From a bacterium (GTDB lineage: Bacteria > Desulfobacterota > Deferrisomatia > Deferrisomatales > BM512), in contig SCTA01000001.1 in NCBI GenBank assembly GCA_004322275.1, forward strand, positions 1 to 64,000: a stretch of 64,000 bases of DNA, written 5' to 3'. Positions 20,189 through 30,332 of this stretch are shown here, one piece after another; within the stretch, counting starts at the first letter, position 1; the number at the start of each line of letters is the position of its first letter. The position numbers and the translations under genes are program-made. The notes beneath the pieces are model-generated. The model saw only the letters and a list, made by a program, of their open reading frames with translations. It was not told where the DNA came from and searched no databases.

Positions 20189-23100
20189 GCGGGCGGCTCC
20201 AACCCGAATCCTGCCCTCTTTCGGGGGTGAACCTCGTCGAGGCGAGCGCGGGCACCGGCAAGACCTACGCCATAGCCGCCCTCTATTGCAGGCTCGTCGC
20301 CGAGGAAGGGTACAAGGTCGATGAGGTGCTGGTAGTAACCTACACCGAAGCGGCCACCGAAGAGCTTCGCGGTAGGATACGGGAGCGGCTTCGCGAGGCG
20401 CACGGGGCCTTCGGCGGAAAGGAGACAAAAGACCCCTTCCTGAAGGCCCTCATTGCAAGTTCCAAAGATCCCGAACGGGCGAAAAGGGCGCTCTGGTCCG
20501 CCCTCTGCTCCTTCGACGAGTCGGCGATACACACCATTCACGGCTTTTGCTTTCGCGCCCTCTCGGAGAGCGCCTTCGAGAGCGGTTCCCCCTTCGACGC
20601 CGAGCTGATGGAAGACGTGGACTCGGCTACAAGGGAAGTCGTTGACGACCTCTGGCGGCGGAAAATTTTCACCGCCGCGCCTCTCTTCGCCCGCTACGCC
20701 ATGAAAAACGCCGCGCCGGAGGAGCTTTTCTCCCTCGTCGGCCGGTGGGGGACGAGGGAGGGGCTGACGGTGATCCCCTCGCTGACCGGCACCACCCTCC
20801 AGCAGGCGGAGGAGCGCTTCAACCGGGTTTTCGAGGAGTTCCGGACGCTCTGGGAGGAGCGGCGCGAGGAAGCCTGCCGTCTTCTCGGCTCCGGCTGCCT
20901 CAAGGGAAACGTCTACAAGCCCGACAGCATTCCGGAATGGGGCCTGGACGTTGACCGCTACCTCAGGGAAGGGGGAACCGGAAAGCCGCCCGACAAGCTC
21001 GAAAAGTTTTCCACACCCTCCATCGAAAAGAACGTAAAGAAGGGGTTCGACGCGCCCCAGGATCCTCTCTTCGACCTCTGCCGGATATTTATTGAGGCGG
21101 CGGGGGAGCTTGAGAACGCGCTGGAAGGGGAGCTTCTTCTTCTGAAATCCGAGACTCTCAAAGAGGCGAGGCAGGCGCTTAAAAAGCTGAAAGGGGAAAG
21201 AAACCTCCGCCACTTCGACGACCTTCTGACCGACCTTCGCGACGCGCTACGCGGCGAAGGAAGGGAAAGGCTCGTCGAGAGCCTGCGGAAACGCTACCGG
21301 GCGGCCCTGATAGACGAGTTTCAGGACACCGACCCGGTACAGTACGAAATCTTCAAGACCGTCTTCGGCGGGGGGCCGCTCTTTTTAATCGGCGACCCGA
21401 AGCAGGCGATCTACGGTTTTCGCGGAGCGGACGTCAACGCCTATATCGCCGCCGCGACGGAGGCTTCGCGGAGCTACACTCTCGACGTCAACTGGCGCTC
21501 CGCGCCGGATCTCATAGGAGCGGTCAACTCCGTTTTCTCCAACGCCCCCGGCCCTTTCGGCAACGAGAGGATTCCCTTCCACCCCGCCTCGCCCGCCGAC
21601 AGGGATCACAAGCTCCTCGAATTCGACGGCGAGCCGGATAAGTCGCCCTTCAAGGTGTGGTTCATGCGAAGGGGCGAAAAGGAAAAACCGATAGGAAAGC
21701 TGGAGGGGAGGCAGTCCGCAGCCGCTGCGGTGGCGGGGGAGATTGTCAGGCTCCTTTCGGGAGGCAGGGAAGGAAGGGTTACCGTCGGAGGAGAGCCGCT
21801 CCTGCCCGGCGACATCGCGGTGCTGGTGCGGACCAACAAGAACGCCCTTCTGGTGAAGGACGCGCTGACGAACCGCCGCGTCCCTTCGGTCATCTGCACC
21901 GATGAGAGCGTCTTCGAGAGCCGCGAACCCCGGGAGCTTTTGCAGATCCTTCACGCGATAGCCAACCCCGCCGATTCCCGGATCGCCAGGGGAGCGCTGG
22001 CCACGGACATCCTGGGGGGCGACGGCGGATTGATCGCCCGTATGGAGGGGAGTTCGAGCGAGTGGTTCGGGCTTGCGGAGCGGTTTTACTCCTACAGGGA
22101 AGAGTGGCGAAACAAGAGTTTCGTCGCGATGGCGAGGAACTTTCTCTCGGCGGAAAAGGTCCGGCAAAACCTCCTTTCCTTCCCGGACGGCGAAAGAAGA
22201 CTCACCAACCTCCTCCAGTGCGTGGAGCTGCTGGAAAAGGCGGACGAGGAGGAGAAGCTGGGGGTCGAGGGGGTCATAAAGTACCTCTCGTCGAAGGTCG
22301 CGGACCCCGGAAAGAACCCCTCCGGCGAGCACCAGCTTCGCATCGAGACCGACGAGCGGGCGGTGAGGATAATAACGATCCACAAGGCCAAGGGGCTGGA
22401 ATATCCGGTGGTCTTCTGCCCCTTTGTCTGGGACTCCTCAAGCCGCCGTAAGGAGGCGGAGGTGGCCTGCCGCGACGAGGCGGACCCGCAAAAGGTGATT
22501 CTGGACCTCGGCAGCCCGCTACTGGAAGAACACCGGGAGCGGAAAAGACGCGAGGATTTCGCCGAGGAGATGCGCCTTCTCTACGTCGCCCTGACGCGCG
22601 CCTCCGCCGGTCTCTACCTCGTCTGGGGAGGGTTCAAGGAGGCCGGGGACCGCGCCCTGAACGGTCTCTTTCACCCCTCGGCAAAGACCTCCGGCGGCAA
22701 AAAGGATCTTTCCGACGATGAGATGCTGGCGGACCTTGAAAGCTTGTCGCAGCGGTCCGGCGGCAGGATTGCGGTAACGCCGATGCCGGAACCCTCCGGC
22801 GAGCCTCTTCCGGGGGAAACCGGCGTTAAGACCGGGCTCTCGCTGCCCGCGTTCAGGGGAACCATAGCGAGCGAATGGTCGGTGACCAGCTTTTCCGCCC
22901 TTTCCTCGGGAAGAGCCCACACCGAAGAATTGCCCGACCGCGACTACCTCGGCCGGGAGGCAGAGACAAAGACCGGCGGCGAGGAGGGTGGCCGGAGGAA
23001 TATCTTCGCCTTCCCGAAGGGGGCGAAGGCGGGCGATCTTTTCCACTCCATCTTCGAGATCGCCGGTTACGGGGGGGAGACGACGCTCGAGCTGCTCGAC

Positions 23101-23736
23101 CTTGCCGCCGGAAAACTCGATTTCTACGGGTTTTCGACCGCGTGGAGCGGGGTGGTGGCCGAAACCGTGAACAGGACCGTCAACGCCGTCATGGGCGGCG
23201 ACGGGCTGACCCTCCGGGGACTTTTGGAGCGTGACCGGATGAACGAGGTGGAGTTTCTTATCCGCCTCGGCAGGATTACCGTAAGGGACCTCTCGCGCTG
23301 GTATGAGAAGCACGGGGGCGGCGGATTTTCGCCCCAAATCCCGCAACTCGTGGAAAAACTGGAATTTTCGCCGGTAAAGGGAATTCTCCGTGGGTTCATC
23401 GACCTCGTCTTCCGGCGCGAAGGAAGGTATTACCTGCTCGACTGGAAATCCAACCACCTCGGAAACTCGCCCGAAGCCTATATACCCGAGAAACTCGAAA
23501 GGGCGATGGCCGGGAACTATTACTTTTTCCAGTCGCACCTCTACGCCGTGGCCCTTCACCTCCACTTGCGAAGGACCCTTCCGGGCTACGACTACGACAC
23601 CCATTTCGGCGGGATCGTCTACGCCTTCATCAGGGGCGCGGGCGGTTCGCCGGGGCAGGGGTTTCACCGCTCCAGGCCGACGAGGGAGTTCGTGGAGGGG
23701 CTCGCGGAGTTTCTCACCCGGGGAGGTGAAGCGTGA
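20185..23736 (+). CDS. recB: Exodeoxyribonuclease V subunit beta (RecB), helicase-nuclease
   Basis: GTG at 20185 overlaps the recC stop as GTGA and places the Walker A motif ASAGTGKT at residues 20-27, as in E. coli RecB; frames extending upstream to 20041 run inside recC and were not used. The product is 1,183 residues. Superfamily 1 helicase motifs follow: LIDEFQDTDP (about 375-384), GDPKQAIYGFRGAD and, near the end of the motor, LLYVALTRA. The C-terminal nuclease domain has GFIDLVFR...YYLLDWKSN (about 1070-1090) with the two metal-binding aspartates and the catalytic lysine, so both helicase and nuclease should be active. It works as the 3'-5' motor of RecBCD. Confidence 0.96.
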   Translation: MSGRLQPESCPLSGVNLVEASAGTGKTYAIAALYCRLVAEEGYKVDEVLVVTYTEAATEELRGRIRERLREAHGAFGGKETKDPFLKALIASSKDPERAKRALWSALCSFDESAIHTIHGFCFRALSESAFESGSPFDAELMEDVDSATREVVDDLWRRKIFTAAPLFARYAMKNAAPEELFSLVGRWGTREGLTVIPSLTGTTLQQAEERFNRVFEEFRTLWEERREEACRLLGSGCLKGNVYKPDSIPEWGLDVDRYLREGGTGKPPDKLEKFSTPSIEKNVKKGFDAPQDPLFDLCRIFIEAAGELENALEGELLLLKSETLKEARQALKKLKGERNLRHFDDLLTDLRDALRGEGRERLVESLRKRYRAALIDEFQDTDPVQYEIFKTVFGGGPLFLIGDPKQAIYGFRGADVNAYIAAATEASRSYTLDVNWRSAPDLIGAVNSVFSNAPGPFGNERIPFHPASPADRDHKLLEFDGEPDKSPFKVWFMRRGEKEKPIGKLEGRQSAAAAVAGEIVRLLSGGREGRVTVGGEPLLPGDIAVLVRTNKNALLVKDALTNRRVPSVICTDESVFESREPRELLQILHAIANPADSRIARGALATDILGGDGGLIARMEGSSSEWFGLAERFYSYREEWRNKSFVAMARNFLSAEKVRQNLLSFPDGERRLTNLLQCVELLEKADEEEKLGVEGVIKYLSSKVADPGKNPSGEHQLRIETDERAVRIITIHKAKGLEYPVVFCPFVWDSSSRRKEAEVACRDEADPQKVILDLGSPLLEEHRERKRREDFAEEMRLLYVALTRASAGLYLVWGGFKEAGDRALNGLFHPSAKTSGGKKDLSDDEMLADLESLSQRSGGRIAVTPMPEPSGEPLPGETGVKTGLSLPAFRGTIASEWSVTSFSALSSGRAHTEELPDRDYLGREAETKTGGEEGGRRNIFAFPKGAKAGDLFHSIFEIAGYGGETTLELLDLAAGKLDFYGFSTAWSGVVAETVNRTVNAVMGGDGLTLRGLLERDRMNEVEFLIRLGRITVRDLSRWYEKHGGGGFSPQIPQLVEKLEFSPVKGILRGFIDLVFRREGRYYLLDWKSNHLGNSPEAYIPEKLERAMAGNYYFFQSHLYAVALHLHLRRTLPGYDYDTHFGGIVYAFIRGAGGSPGQGFHRSRPTREFVEGLAEFLTRGGEA

Positions 23737-25544
23737 ACGGCGAATTCTCCTTTCAGGAGTCCGAAGGCGCCTTCTCCCCTCTGGCGAGGCGCTTTGCCGA
23801 TTTGCTGCTGCGCCTTTCCCCCGGGGCGTCCAGAGAGGCCGGGCTGGCGGCGATGCTGGTTTCGCGTGAGGTCGACAGGGGCAACGTCTGCGTGGAGTTG
23901 AAGAAGTACGCTTCGACTGTCCTTGAAAACGGCGAGAGCGCGCCGCCCTTCGGGGAATGGACCCGGATTTTGCTGGAAAGCGGCGTCGCGGGAGAGCCCG
24001 GAGAGTGGAAACCCCTCATTCTCGACGCGAAGGGCCGCCTCTACCTTCGCCGTTACCACGAGTACGAGACCTCTCTCGCCCGTTTCGTGGGCGAGGGGAG
24101 CTGCTTTAATCCTTCCGGCGCGGATACGGCGCTTCTAAAAGCGTCGCTCGGGCGGCTCTTCCCCGCTAGCGGCGAGAATCCCGATCTCCAGCGCGTTGCA
24201 GCCCTCGTCTGCGCCACGAGGCGCTTTTCCGTTATCTCAGGCGGCCCCGGAACGGGGAAGACCCACACCGTGGTGAAGGCGCTGGCGCTGATTCTGGAAC
24301 TTAACGGCAGGCCGCTGAAGATAGCGGTGTGCGCTCCCACCGGCAAGGCCGCCGGAAGGCTGGGAGAGGCGATACGGGCCACCGTCGGAGGTATCGACTG
24401 CCCGGAGTGGGTGAAAAACGCTATTCCGAGGGAGGTCTTCACGCTGCACAGGCTCCTCGGTTTCGGAAATCTGGCGGGTTCCTTCGCCCACGGGCCGGAA
24501 AATACCCTCGCTCACGACCTGGTGGTGGTGGACGAGGCCTCGATGGTCGATCTTCCCCTCATGGCGCACCTCGCCGGGGCTTTGAAGGGGTCTGCGAAGC
24601 TGATGCTGGTCGGCGACCGCGACCAGCTCGCCTCGGTGGAGGCCGGGGCGGTTCTCGGCGACATCTGCGGGGCCGGGGGCGCGGAGGGGTTTACCCCCAG
24701 GTTCGCCGGTTTCATACGAGAGGTCTCCGGCGACGGGGTCGAAACCACCGGCGAGGGAGGAAACAGCCTCTCCGACGCGATAACGATACTCAGGAAGAGC
24801 TACCGCTTCAAAGTCGATAGCGGCATAGGCGAGTGCGCCGGAGCGGTCAACCGGGGCGACGGCGAAGGGGCTCTCGCCCTCCTTTCCTCCGGCTCCCGCG
24901 AGGACGCCGTCTTTGAGGAGCTTCCCCCGGTAGCGGGTTTTCACCGCAAGCTCTCCGCGCTGGCGCTTTTGAAGTTCGAGAAGTTCCTCCGGTCCAAAAC
25001 GCCCGGCGAAGCTCTGGCCGAGTTCTCCTCCTGGAGAGTGCTTTGCGCTTTAAGAAAAGGACCCTACGGAGTCGAGGATATTAATTCTCTCATCGAGAGG
25101 GCGCTTTCGTCGCGGGGGCTTATCGACTCCCAAAAGCGCTGGTACGCGGGAAGACCGGTGCTGATAACCAGAAACGATTACAACGCGGGCCTCTTTAACG
25201 GGGACGTGGGCGTGACGATGTCCGACCCGGAAGCGGGCGGCGAGCTTCGGGTCTTTTTCCAGAGCCCCGGCGGGGGCCTTCGGGGGCTTCATCCGGCGAG
25301 GCTGGGCGAACACGAAACTGTCTTCGCCATGACGGTCCACAAGAGCCAGGGCTCCGAGTTCGAGGAGATACTCCTCGTCCTTCCGCCGGGAGAGAGGGCG
25401 GGGATTACCCGCGAGCTTCTCTATACGGCGATGACGAGGGCGAAAAGGAAAGTGGAGGTGTGGGGCGAAGGGGATTCCTTCGTGAGCGGTGTGAAGAAGC
25501 GGGTAGAGCGCTCCTCGGGCCTTCGTGACGCCCTCTGGGGCTGA
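23733..25544 (+). CDS. recD: Exodeoxyribonuclease V subunit alpha (RecD), 5'-3' helicase
   Basis: The GTG start overlaps the recB stop in GTGA. The product is 603 residues, the usual RecD length. Motifs seen: Walker A GGPGTGKT (about 170-177), DEASMVD (motif II), GDRDQLASVEAG (motif III), and AMTVHKSQGSEF (about 531-542) with YTAMTRAK near the end, all typical of superfamily 1B helicases. RecD is the fast 5'-3' motor of RecBCD and licenses nuclease activity before Chi. The last gene of the operon; the non-coding stretch before nifD begins right after its stop. Confidence 0.95.
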   Translation: MNGEFSFQESEGAFSPLARRFADLLLRLSPGASREAGLAAMLVSREVDRGNVCVELKKYASTVLENGESAPPFGEWTRILLESGVAGEPGEWKPLILDAKGRLYLRRYHEYETSLARFVGEGSCFNPSGADTALLKASLGRLFPASGENPDLQRVAALVCATRRFSVISGGPGTGKTHTVVKALALILELNGRPLKIAVCAPTGKAAGRLGEAIRATVGGIDCPEWVKNAIPREVFTLHRLLGFGNLAGSFAHGPENTLAHDLVVVDEASMVDLPLMAHLAGALKGSAKLMLVGDRDQLASVEAGAVLGDICGAGGAEGFTPRFAGFIREVSGDGVETTGEGGNSLSDAITILRKSYRFKVDSGIGECAGAVNRGDGEGALALLSSGSREDAVFEELPPVAGFHRKLSALALLKFEKFLRSKTPGEALAEFSSWRVLCALRKGPYGVEDINSLIERALSSRGLIDSQKRWYAGRPVLITRNDYNAGLFNGDVGVTMSDPEAGGELRVFFQSPGGGLRGLHPARLGEHETVFAMTVHKSQGSEFEEILLVLPPGERAGITRELLYTAMTRAKRKVEVWGEGDSFVSGVKKRVERSSGLRDALWG

Positions 25545-25570
25545 GGCTTCACGCAGAAAAACAAAAGGGA

Positions 25571-25670
25571 GCTAATGGGATGGTCGCCCCTTTCCCTGAC
25601 GGCATCAAAGTGCCAAAGTGGGAATGGTAAGTTCCACTTAACGGATGAAAGGGGCGACCATCCCATTAGC
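25571..25670. repeat. Perfect 24-bp inverted repeat with 52-bp loop
   Basis: The left arm (25571-25594, starting GCTAATGGGATGG) and right arm (25647-25670) are exact reverse complements. The loop contains a smaller hairpin (AAGTGGGAA at 25616-25624 and TTCCACTT at 25632-25639). No T-tract follows, so it is not a standard terminator. It sits 26 nt after recD and could be an mRNA end-protecting structure or a small non-autonomous palindromic element. Confidence 0.8.
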
Positions 25671-25678
25671 GCTTCGCG

Positions 25679-25808
25679 CGAGAATGACGAGTAGGTATTG
25701 TCGGCTTTCGTTCCTCAAGCGCGACCTACGCGACTACCCCTCGATTTCCGCATTCGTGGGAATGACGGTTAAGGTTTTGTCGCCTTTCGCTACGCTCAAA
25801 CGACCTAC
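25679..25808. repeat. Two diverged tandem copies of a 79-bp unit
   Basis: Each unit has GAATGACG followed by a 31-bp block of the form TGTCGsCTTTCG...CTCAA-CGACCTAC. The blocks lie at 25699-25729 and 25778-25808, a 79-bp period. The sequence resembles dispersed extragenic repeats rather than regulatory sites. Confidence 0.55.
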
Positions 25809-25845
25809 ATAATATTCCCTCTTCCTTTGTCTGAACCCACCAAAG

Positions 25846-25859
25846 TGTAGGAACCTACA
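25846..25859. promoter_or_regulatory. Palindrome upstream of the nif promoter, possible activator site
   Basis: TGTAGG-AA-CCTACA, a perfect 6-bp inverted repeat, about 113 bp upstream of the -24 element of the sigma-54 promoter. That is a usual distance for an enhancer-binding protein. The spacing is TGT-N8-ACA, not the classical NifA TGT-N10-ACA, so the bound protein is unknown. Confidence 0.4.
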
Positions 25860-25971
25860 AATTTGAGGGTACCCGCGTCGGCCGGTTATAAGGGGGCCTG
25901 TTTTTCTTCCGAATTAATTATTCCAATCATATCGAGTAGATGCGTCAAAGCGGGTTTCCGTAAAGGGGCCG

Positions 25972-25988
25972 TGGCACGGCGGTTGCTA
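25972..25988 (+). promoter_or_regulatory. Sigma-54 (-24/-12) promoter of the nif operon
   Basis: TGGCAC-GGCGG-TTGCTA is an exact match to the sigma-54 consensus TGGCAC-N5-TTGCW. It lies 66 nt before the nifD start and is the only such match seen in the nif region. It implies activation by an AAA+ enhancer-binding protein such as NifA or a two-component regulator. Confidence 0.85.
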
Positions 25989-26053
25989 TTAGTCTTGGCG
26001 AACCAGTCGTACACCACATCCAAAAAGCATTAGGCTCAAGGAGGCTCCCGGAA

Positions 26054-27688
26054 ATGTTTAAGAAGACGCAAAAACCGCCGACCCCCGAAGAGGTGAGAGA
26101 TTACCTCGTAGATAAGTTCCCGACAAAGATCGCCCGTAAGAGGGCGAAGCAGATCGTCGTCAATTCCTGCGAGGACGACGGCTCCGTGCCGGAGATTCTC
26201 TCCAACACCAGAACCACTCCCGGCGTCATCACCCAGCGCGGCTGTTCGTACGCGGGGTGTAAGGGCGTTATCCTCGGGCCGGTGCGCGACATCCTCACCA
26301 TCACCCACGGCCCGATAGGGTGCGGCTTCTACAGCTGGCTTACCCGCCGCAACCAGACCCTTCCCGATTCCCCCGAGTCGCCGAACTACATGACTTACGC
26401 GCTCTCGACCGACATGCAGGAGTCCGACATCGTCTTCGGCGGCGAGAAGAAGCTGAAGGAGGCCGTCCGCGAGGCCTACGGCCTCTTCCAGCCCAAGGCG
26501 ATAGCGATCTGTTCGACCTGCCCGGTCGGCCTCATCGGCGACGACGTTCACGCCGTCGCCCGCGACATGAAGGCGGAACTCGGCATCAACGTCTTCGCTT
26601 TCAGTTGCGAGGGCTACAAGGGCGTCAGCCAGTCGGCGGGCCATCACATCGCCAACAACGGCATCTTCGCCCACGTCGTCGGCACCAAGGAAGAGGGCGT
26701 ACCGGGCAAGTTTAGGATCAACATGCTGGGAGAGTACAACATCGGCGGCGACGCTTTTGAGATCGAACGCCTCCTGAAGGCCTGCGGCATCACGCTGGTC
26801 GCCAGCTTCAGCGGCAACGCCGATTACGACCAGTTCGCCAGCGCCCACACCGCCGACCTCAACTGCATCATGTGCCACCGCTCGATCAACTACGTGGCCG
26901 AGATGATGGAGACCAAGTACGGCATCCCGTGGATAAAGGTCAATTTCATCGGCGCCGAGGCTTCAGCAAAGTCTCTTCGCAAGATAGCCCAGTACTTCGA
27001 CGACCCGGACCTGAAGGCTCTTGTCGAGAAGGTCATCGCCTCGGAAATGCCGGAGGTCGAGAGGGTTGCGGCCGATATCGCCGCCCGCACCACCGGCAAG
27101 ACCGCGATGCTCTTCGTCGGCGGCTCCCGCGCCCACCATTATCAGGAGCTTTTCAAGGAAATAGGCATGAAGACGCTGGCCGCCGGTTACGAATTCGGCC
27201 ACCGCGACGACTACGAGGGGCGCGTCGTGCTTCCCTCCCTCAAGCCGGACGCCGACAGCCGTAACATCGAAGAGCTTGACGTACACCCCGACCCCGAAAA
27301 GTTCTCTCCGAGAAAGAGCGACGAGGAGATAAAGAAGCTCATCGCCGAGGGGCTAAGCCTGCACGACTACGAGGGAATGATGAAGGACATGGAGGAGAAC
27401 ACTCTCACCATCGACGACATCAGCCACCACGAGACCGAAAAGCTCATCGAGCTCTGGCGTCCCGACGTATTTTGCGCGGGCATCAAGGAGAAGTACGTGG
27501 TCCAGAAGAGCGGCGTGCCCTTAAAGCAGCTCCACAGCTACGATTACGGCGGCCCCTACGCCGGGTTCAAGGGTGCGATCAACTTTTACCGTGACATCGA
27601 CCGCATGACCTCTACCCGCATCTGGCGCCACATCAAGGCCCCCTGGCAGGTAAACCCGGAAATCACCGCCGAATTCGCAGCGGCCTGA
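26054..27688 (+). CDS. nifD: Nitrogenase MoFe protein alpha chain
   Basis: The product is 544 residues. With NifK it forms the MoFe protein that reduces N2 to ammonia in the cytoplasm. P-cluster ligands C64, C90 and C156 (CPVGLIGDD) and FeMo-cofactor ligands C274 (MCHRSINY) and H494 (QLHSYDY) are all present. The RGC-YAGCKGV block and the extra segment at about residues 385-440 match the clostridial/anaerobe type of NifD rather than the 490-residue Azotobacter type. AnfD and VnfD are excluded by length, motifs and the absence of a delta-subunit gene. AGGAGG precedes the ATG by about 11 nt. It is first in the operon, behind the sigma-54 promoter. Confidence 0.97.
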   Translation: MFKKTQKPPTPEEVRDYLVDKFPTKIARKRAKQIVVNSCEDDGSVPEILSNTRTTPGVITQRGCSYAGCKGVILGPVRDILTITHGPIGCGFYSWLTRRNQTLPDSPESPNYMTYALSTDMQESDIVFGGEKKLKEAVREAYGLFQPKAIAICSTCPVGLIGDDVHAVARDMKAELGINVFAFSCEGYKGVSQSAGHHIANNGIFAHVVGTKEEGVPGKFRINMLGEYNIGGDAFEIERLLKACGITLVASFSGNADYDQFASAHTADLNCIMCHRSINYVAEMMETKYGIPWIKVNFIGAEASAKSLRKIAQYFDDPDLKALVEKVIASEMPEVERVAADIAARTTGKTAMLFVGGSRAHHYQELFKEIGMKTLAAGYEFGHRDDYEGRVVLPSLKPDADSRNIEELDVHPDPEKFSPRKSDEEIKKLIAEGLSLHDYEGMMKDMEENTLTIDDISHHETEKLIELWRPDVFCAGIKEKYVVQKSGVPLKQLHSYDYGGPYAGFKGAINFYRDIDRMTSTRIWRHIKAPWQVNPEITAEFAAA

Positions 27689-27713
27689 AAAGAAACCAAA
27701 AGGAGAGATAAAA

Positions 27714-29090
27714 ATGCTTCTTCGCCATACCAACCCGGAAATAACCGAACGGCAGGCGCTGTCGGTAAACCCGGCAAAGACCTGCCAGCCCATCGGAGCG
27801 ATGTACGCGGCGCTCGGCGTCCGTAACTGCTTCCCCCACAGCCACGGCTCGCAGGGGTGCTGCGCCTACCACCGCTCCACCCTTACCCGCCACTACAAAG
27901 AACCGGTAATGGCCGGCACCAGCTCCTTCACCGAAGGCGCTTCGGTCTTCGGCGGCGGCGCGAACCTGACCCAGGCCATACAGAATATCTTCGCCCTTTA
28001 CGAGCCGGAGGTGATAGCTGTTCACACCACCTGCCTCTCGGAGACGATAGGCGACGATGTCCCCTCCTTCGTCCATCAGGCCACCGAAAAGGGTTTCGTA
28101 CCTGCGGGCAAGCGTGTCATCCACGCCAACACCCCCAGCTACGTCGGCTCGCACGTAACCGGCTTCGCCAACATGACGAAGGCTCTGGTTGACTACTTCG
28201 CCAAGAAGAGCGGAACCCCGAACGGCAAGGTAAACGTTGTTCCCGGCTTCGTCGAGCCCGCCGACATGGCGGAAATCAAGAGGCTTTCGGCGGCGGTGGG
28301 GGCGGATGTCATCCTCTTCCCCGACACCTCCGGCGTCCTCAACGCCCCCCTTACCGGCCATCACCGGATGTTCCCCGAGGGCGGCGTCACCACGGCCCAG
28401 CTCGCCTCCACCGGCGACAGCCTCGCAACCCTAGCGCTCGGCTACGAGGCCTCAAAGCCCGCCGCCGAGGCGCTCGACTCCAAGTGCAAGGTTCCCTCAA
28501 GGATTCTTGACCTTCCCATCGGCCTTCTGGCCACCGACCGCTTCATAGATGCGCTCCGCCAGGTCGCGGGCGTTGAGGTTCCCGACGCGGTGACGGTGGA
28601 AAGAGGCCAGCTCATCGACGTAATCGCCGACATGGAGCAGTACCTCCACGGCAAGAAGGTCGCGCTCTCCGGCGACCCCGACCAGCTCGTCGCTCTCACC
28701 GAGTTTTGCGTGACCCTCGGCATGATACCCGTCCACGTCGTCACCGGCACTCCGGGCAAGGCCTTCGAGCGCCGCATCGAGGAGATCGTCTCCGAGACCG
28801 GCCACAGTGTAAACGTCAAGGCCGGAGGAGACATGTACTACTTCCACCAGCTCATCAAGAACGAGAGAGTCGATCTCATCATCGGCAACACCTACTGCAA
28901 GTACATCGCCCGCGACGAGGACATCCCCCTTATCCGCCACGGCTTCCCCCTGATGGACAGAATCGGACACATCCTCTTCCCGACCGTCGGTTACCGCGGC
29001 GCGATGCGCCTTGTAGAAAAGATGCTTGACGCGATTCTGGACCGCAAGGACAGGGATTCGCCGGAAGAGAGCTTTGAGCTCGTAATGTAG
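27714..29090 (+). CDS. nifK: Nitrogenase MoFe protein beta chain
   Basis: The product is 458 residues, lacking the roughly 50-residue N-terminal extension of Azotobacter NifK, as in clostridial-type enzymes. P-cluster ligands are visible: C24 (AKTCQP), C49 (GSQGC) and C107 (TTCLSETIGDD). AAGGAG lies 8 nt before the ATG and the gap to nifD is 25 nt. It pairs with NifD and carries half of the P-cluster. Confidence 0.97.
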   Translation: MLLRHTNPEITERQALSVNPAKTCQPIGAMYAALGVRNCFPHSHGSQGCCAYHRSTLTRHYKEPVMAGTSSFTEGASVFGGGANLTQAIQNIFALYEPEVIAVHTTCLSETIGDDVPSFVHQATEKGFVPAGKRVIHANTPSYVGSHVTGFANMTKALVDYFAKKSGTPNGKVNVVPGFVEPADMAEIKRLSAAVGADVILFPDTSGVLNAPLTGHHRMFPEGGVTTAQLASTGDSLATLALGYEASKPAAEALDSKCKVPSRILDLPIGLLATDRFIDALRQVAGVEVPDAVTVERGQLIDVIADMEQYLHGKKVALSGDPDQLVALTEFCVTLGMIPVHVVTGTPGKAFERRIEEIVSETGHSVNVKAGGDMYYFHQLIKNERVDLIIGNTYCKYIARDEDIPLIRHGFPLMDRIGHILFPTVGYRGAMRLVEKMLDAILDRKDRDSPEESFELVM

Positions 29091-29135
29091 TGCAGTGATT
29101 CAAGAGAAGACCAACTGATTAATAAAGAAAGGTAG

Positions 29136-29966
<831 letters not shown>

Positions 29967-29990
29967 GCGCCGGCCCCAAGGAGAATCAAG

Positions 29991-30317
29991 ATGCTGATGA
30001 TACGAGCAATTGTACGCCCCGAAAAAGCCGCCGCCGTAATGCAGGCCCTGATGGACGCCGGTTACCCGGCCGTCACCAAGATGGAAGTCACCGGCCGCGG
30101 CAAGCAGAGGGGCCTCAAGGTAGGCGAAGTCACCTACGACGAACTGGCTAAGGAGATGCTGATGGCGGTCGTCAACGAATCCGACAAGGAGCTCCTCCTC
30201 AAGGCCATCACCCGCGCCGCCCGCACCGGCGAAAAGGGAGCCTACGGCGACGGCAAGATCTTCGTCAGCCCGGTTGACGAAGTCTACACCGTCTCCAGCG
30301 GCACCCGCGAAGCATAA
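29991..30317 (+). CDS. nifI1: PII-family nitrogenase regulator NifI1
   Basis: The product is 108 residues, a GlnB/PII-like ferredoxin-fold protein (MLMIRAIVRPEKAAAVMQAL; GDGKIFVSPVDEVYTV near the C-terminus). NifI1 and NifI2 form a complex that, in methanogens, binds NifDK and switches nitrogenase off when 2-oxoglutarate is low and fixed nitrogen is present. The pair is known from archaea and anaerobic bacteria. It lacks the uridylylated tyrosine context of GlnB. It follows nifH by 24 nt with AAGGAG before the ATG. In most organisms the pair lies between nifH and nifD; here it follows nifH but nifDK is upstream. Confidence 0.93.
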   Translation: MLMIRAIVRPEKAAAVMQALMDAGYPAVTKMEVTGRGKQRGLKVGEVTYDELAKEMLMAVVNESDKELLLKAITRAARTGEKGAYGDGKIFVSPVDEVYTVSSGTREA

Positions 30318-30332
30318 GGACAGGGGTCAAAA

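Noticed and set aside
25571-25808. CRISPR or insertion sequence in the recD-nifD gap
   Set aside because: Only one inverted repeat and two diverged tandem units; no regular spacers, no transposase and no clear target duplication.
26054-29090. Alternative (V or Fe-only) nitrogenase
   Set aside because: nifE, nifN and nifB are adjacent, no delta-subunit gene exists, and NifD has the length and motifs of the clostridial Mo type.
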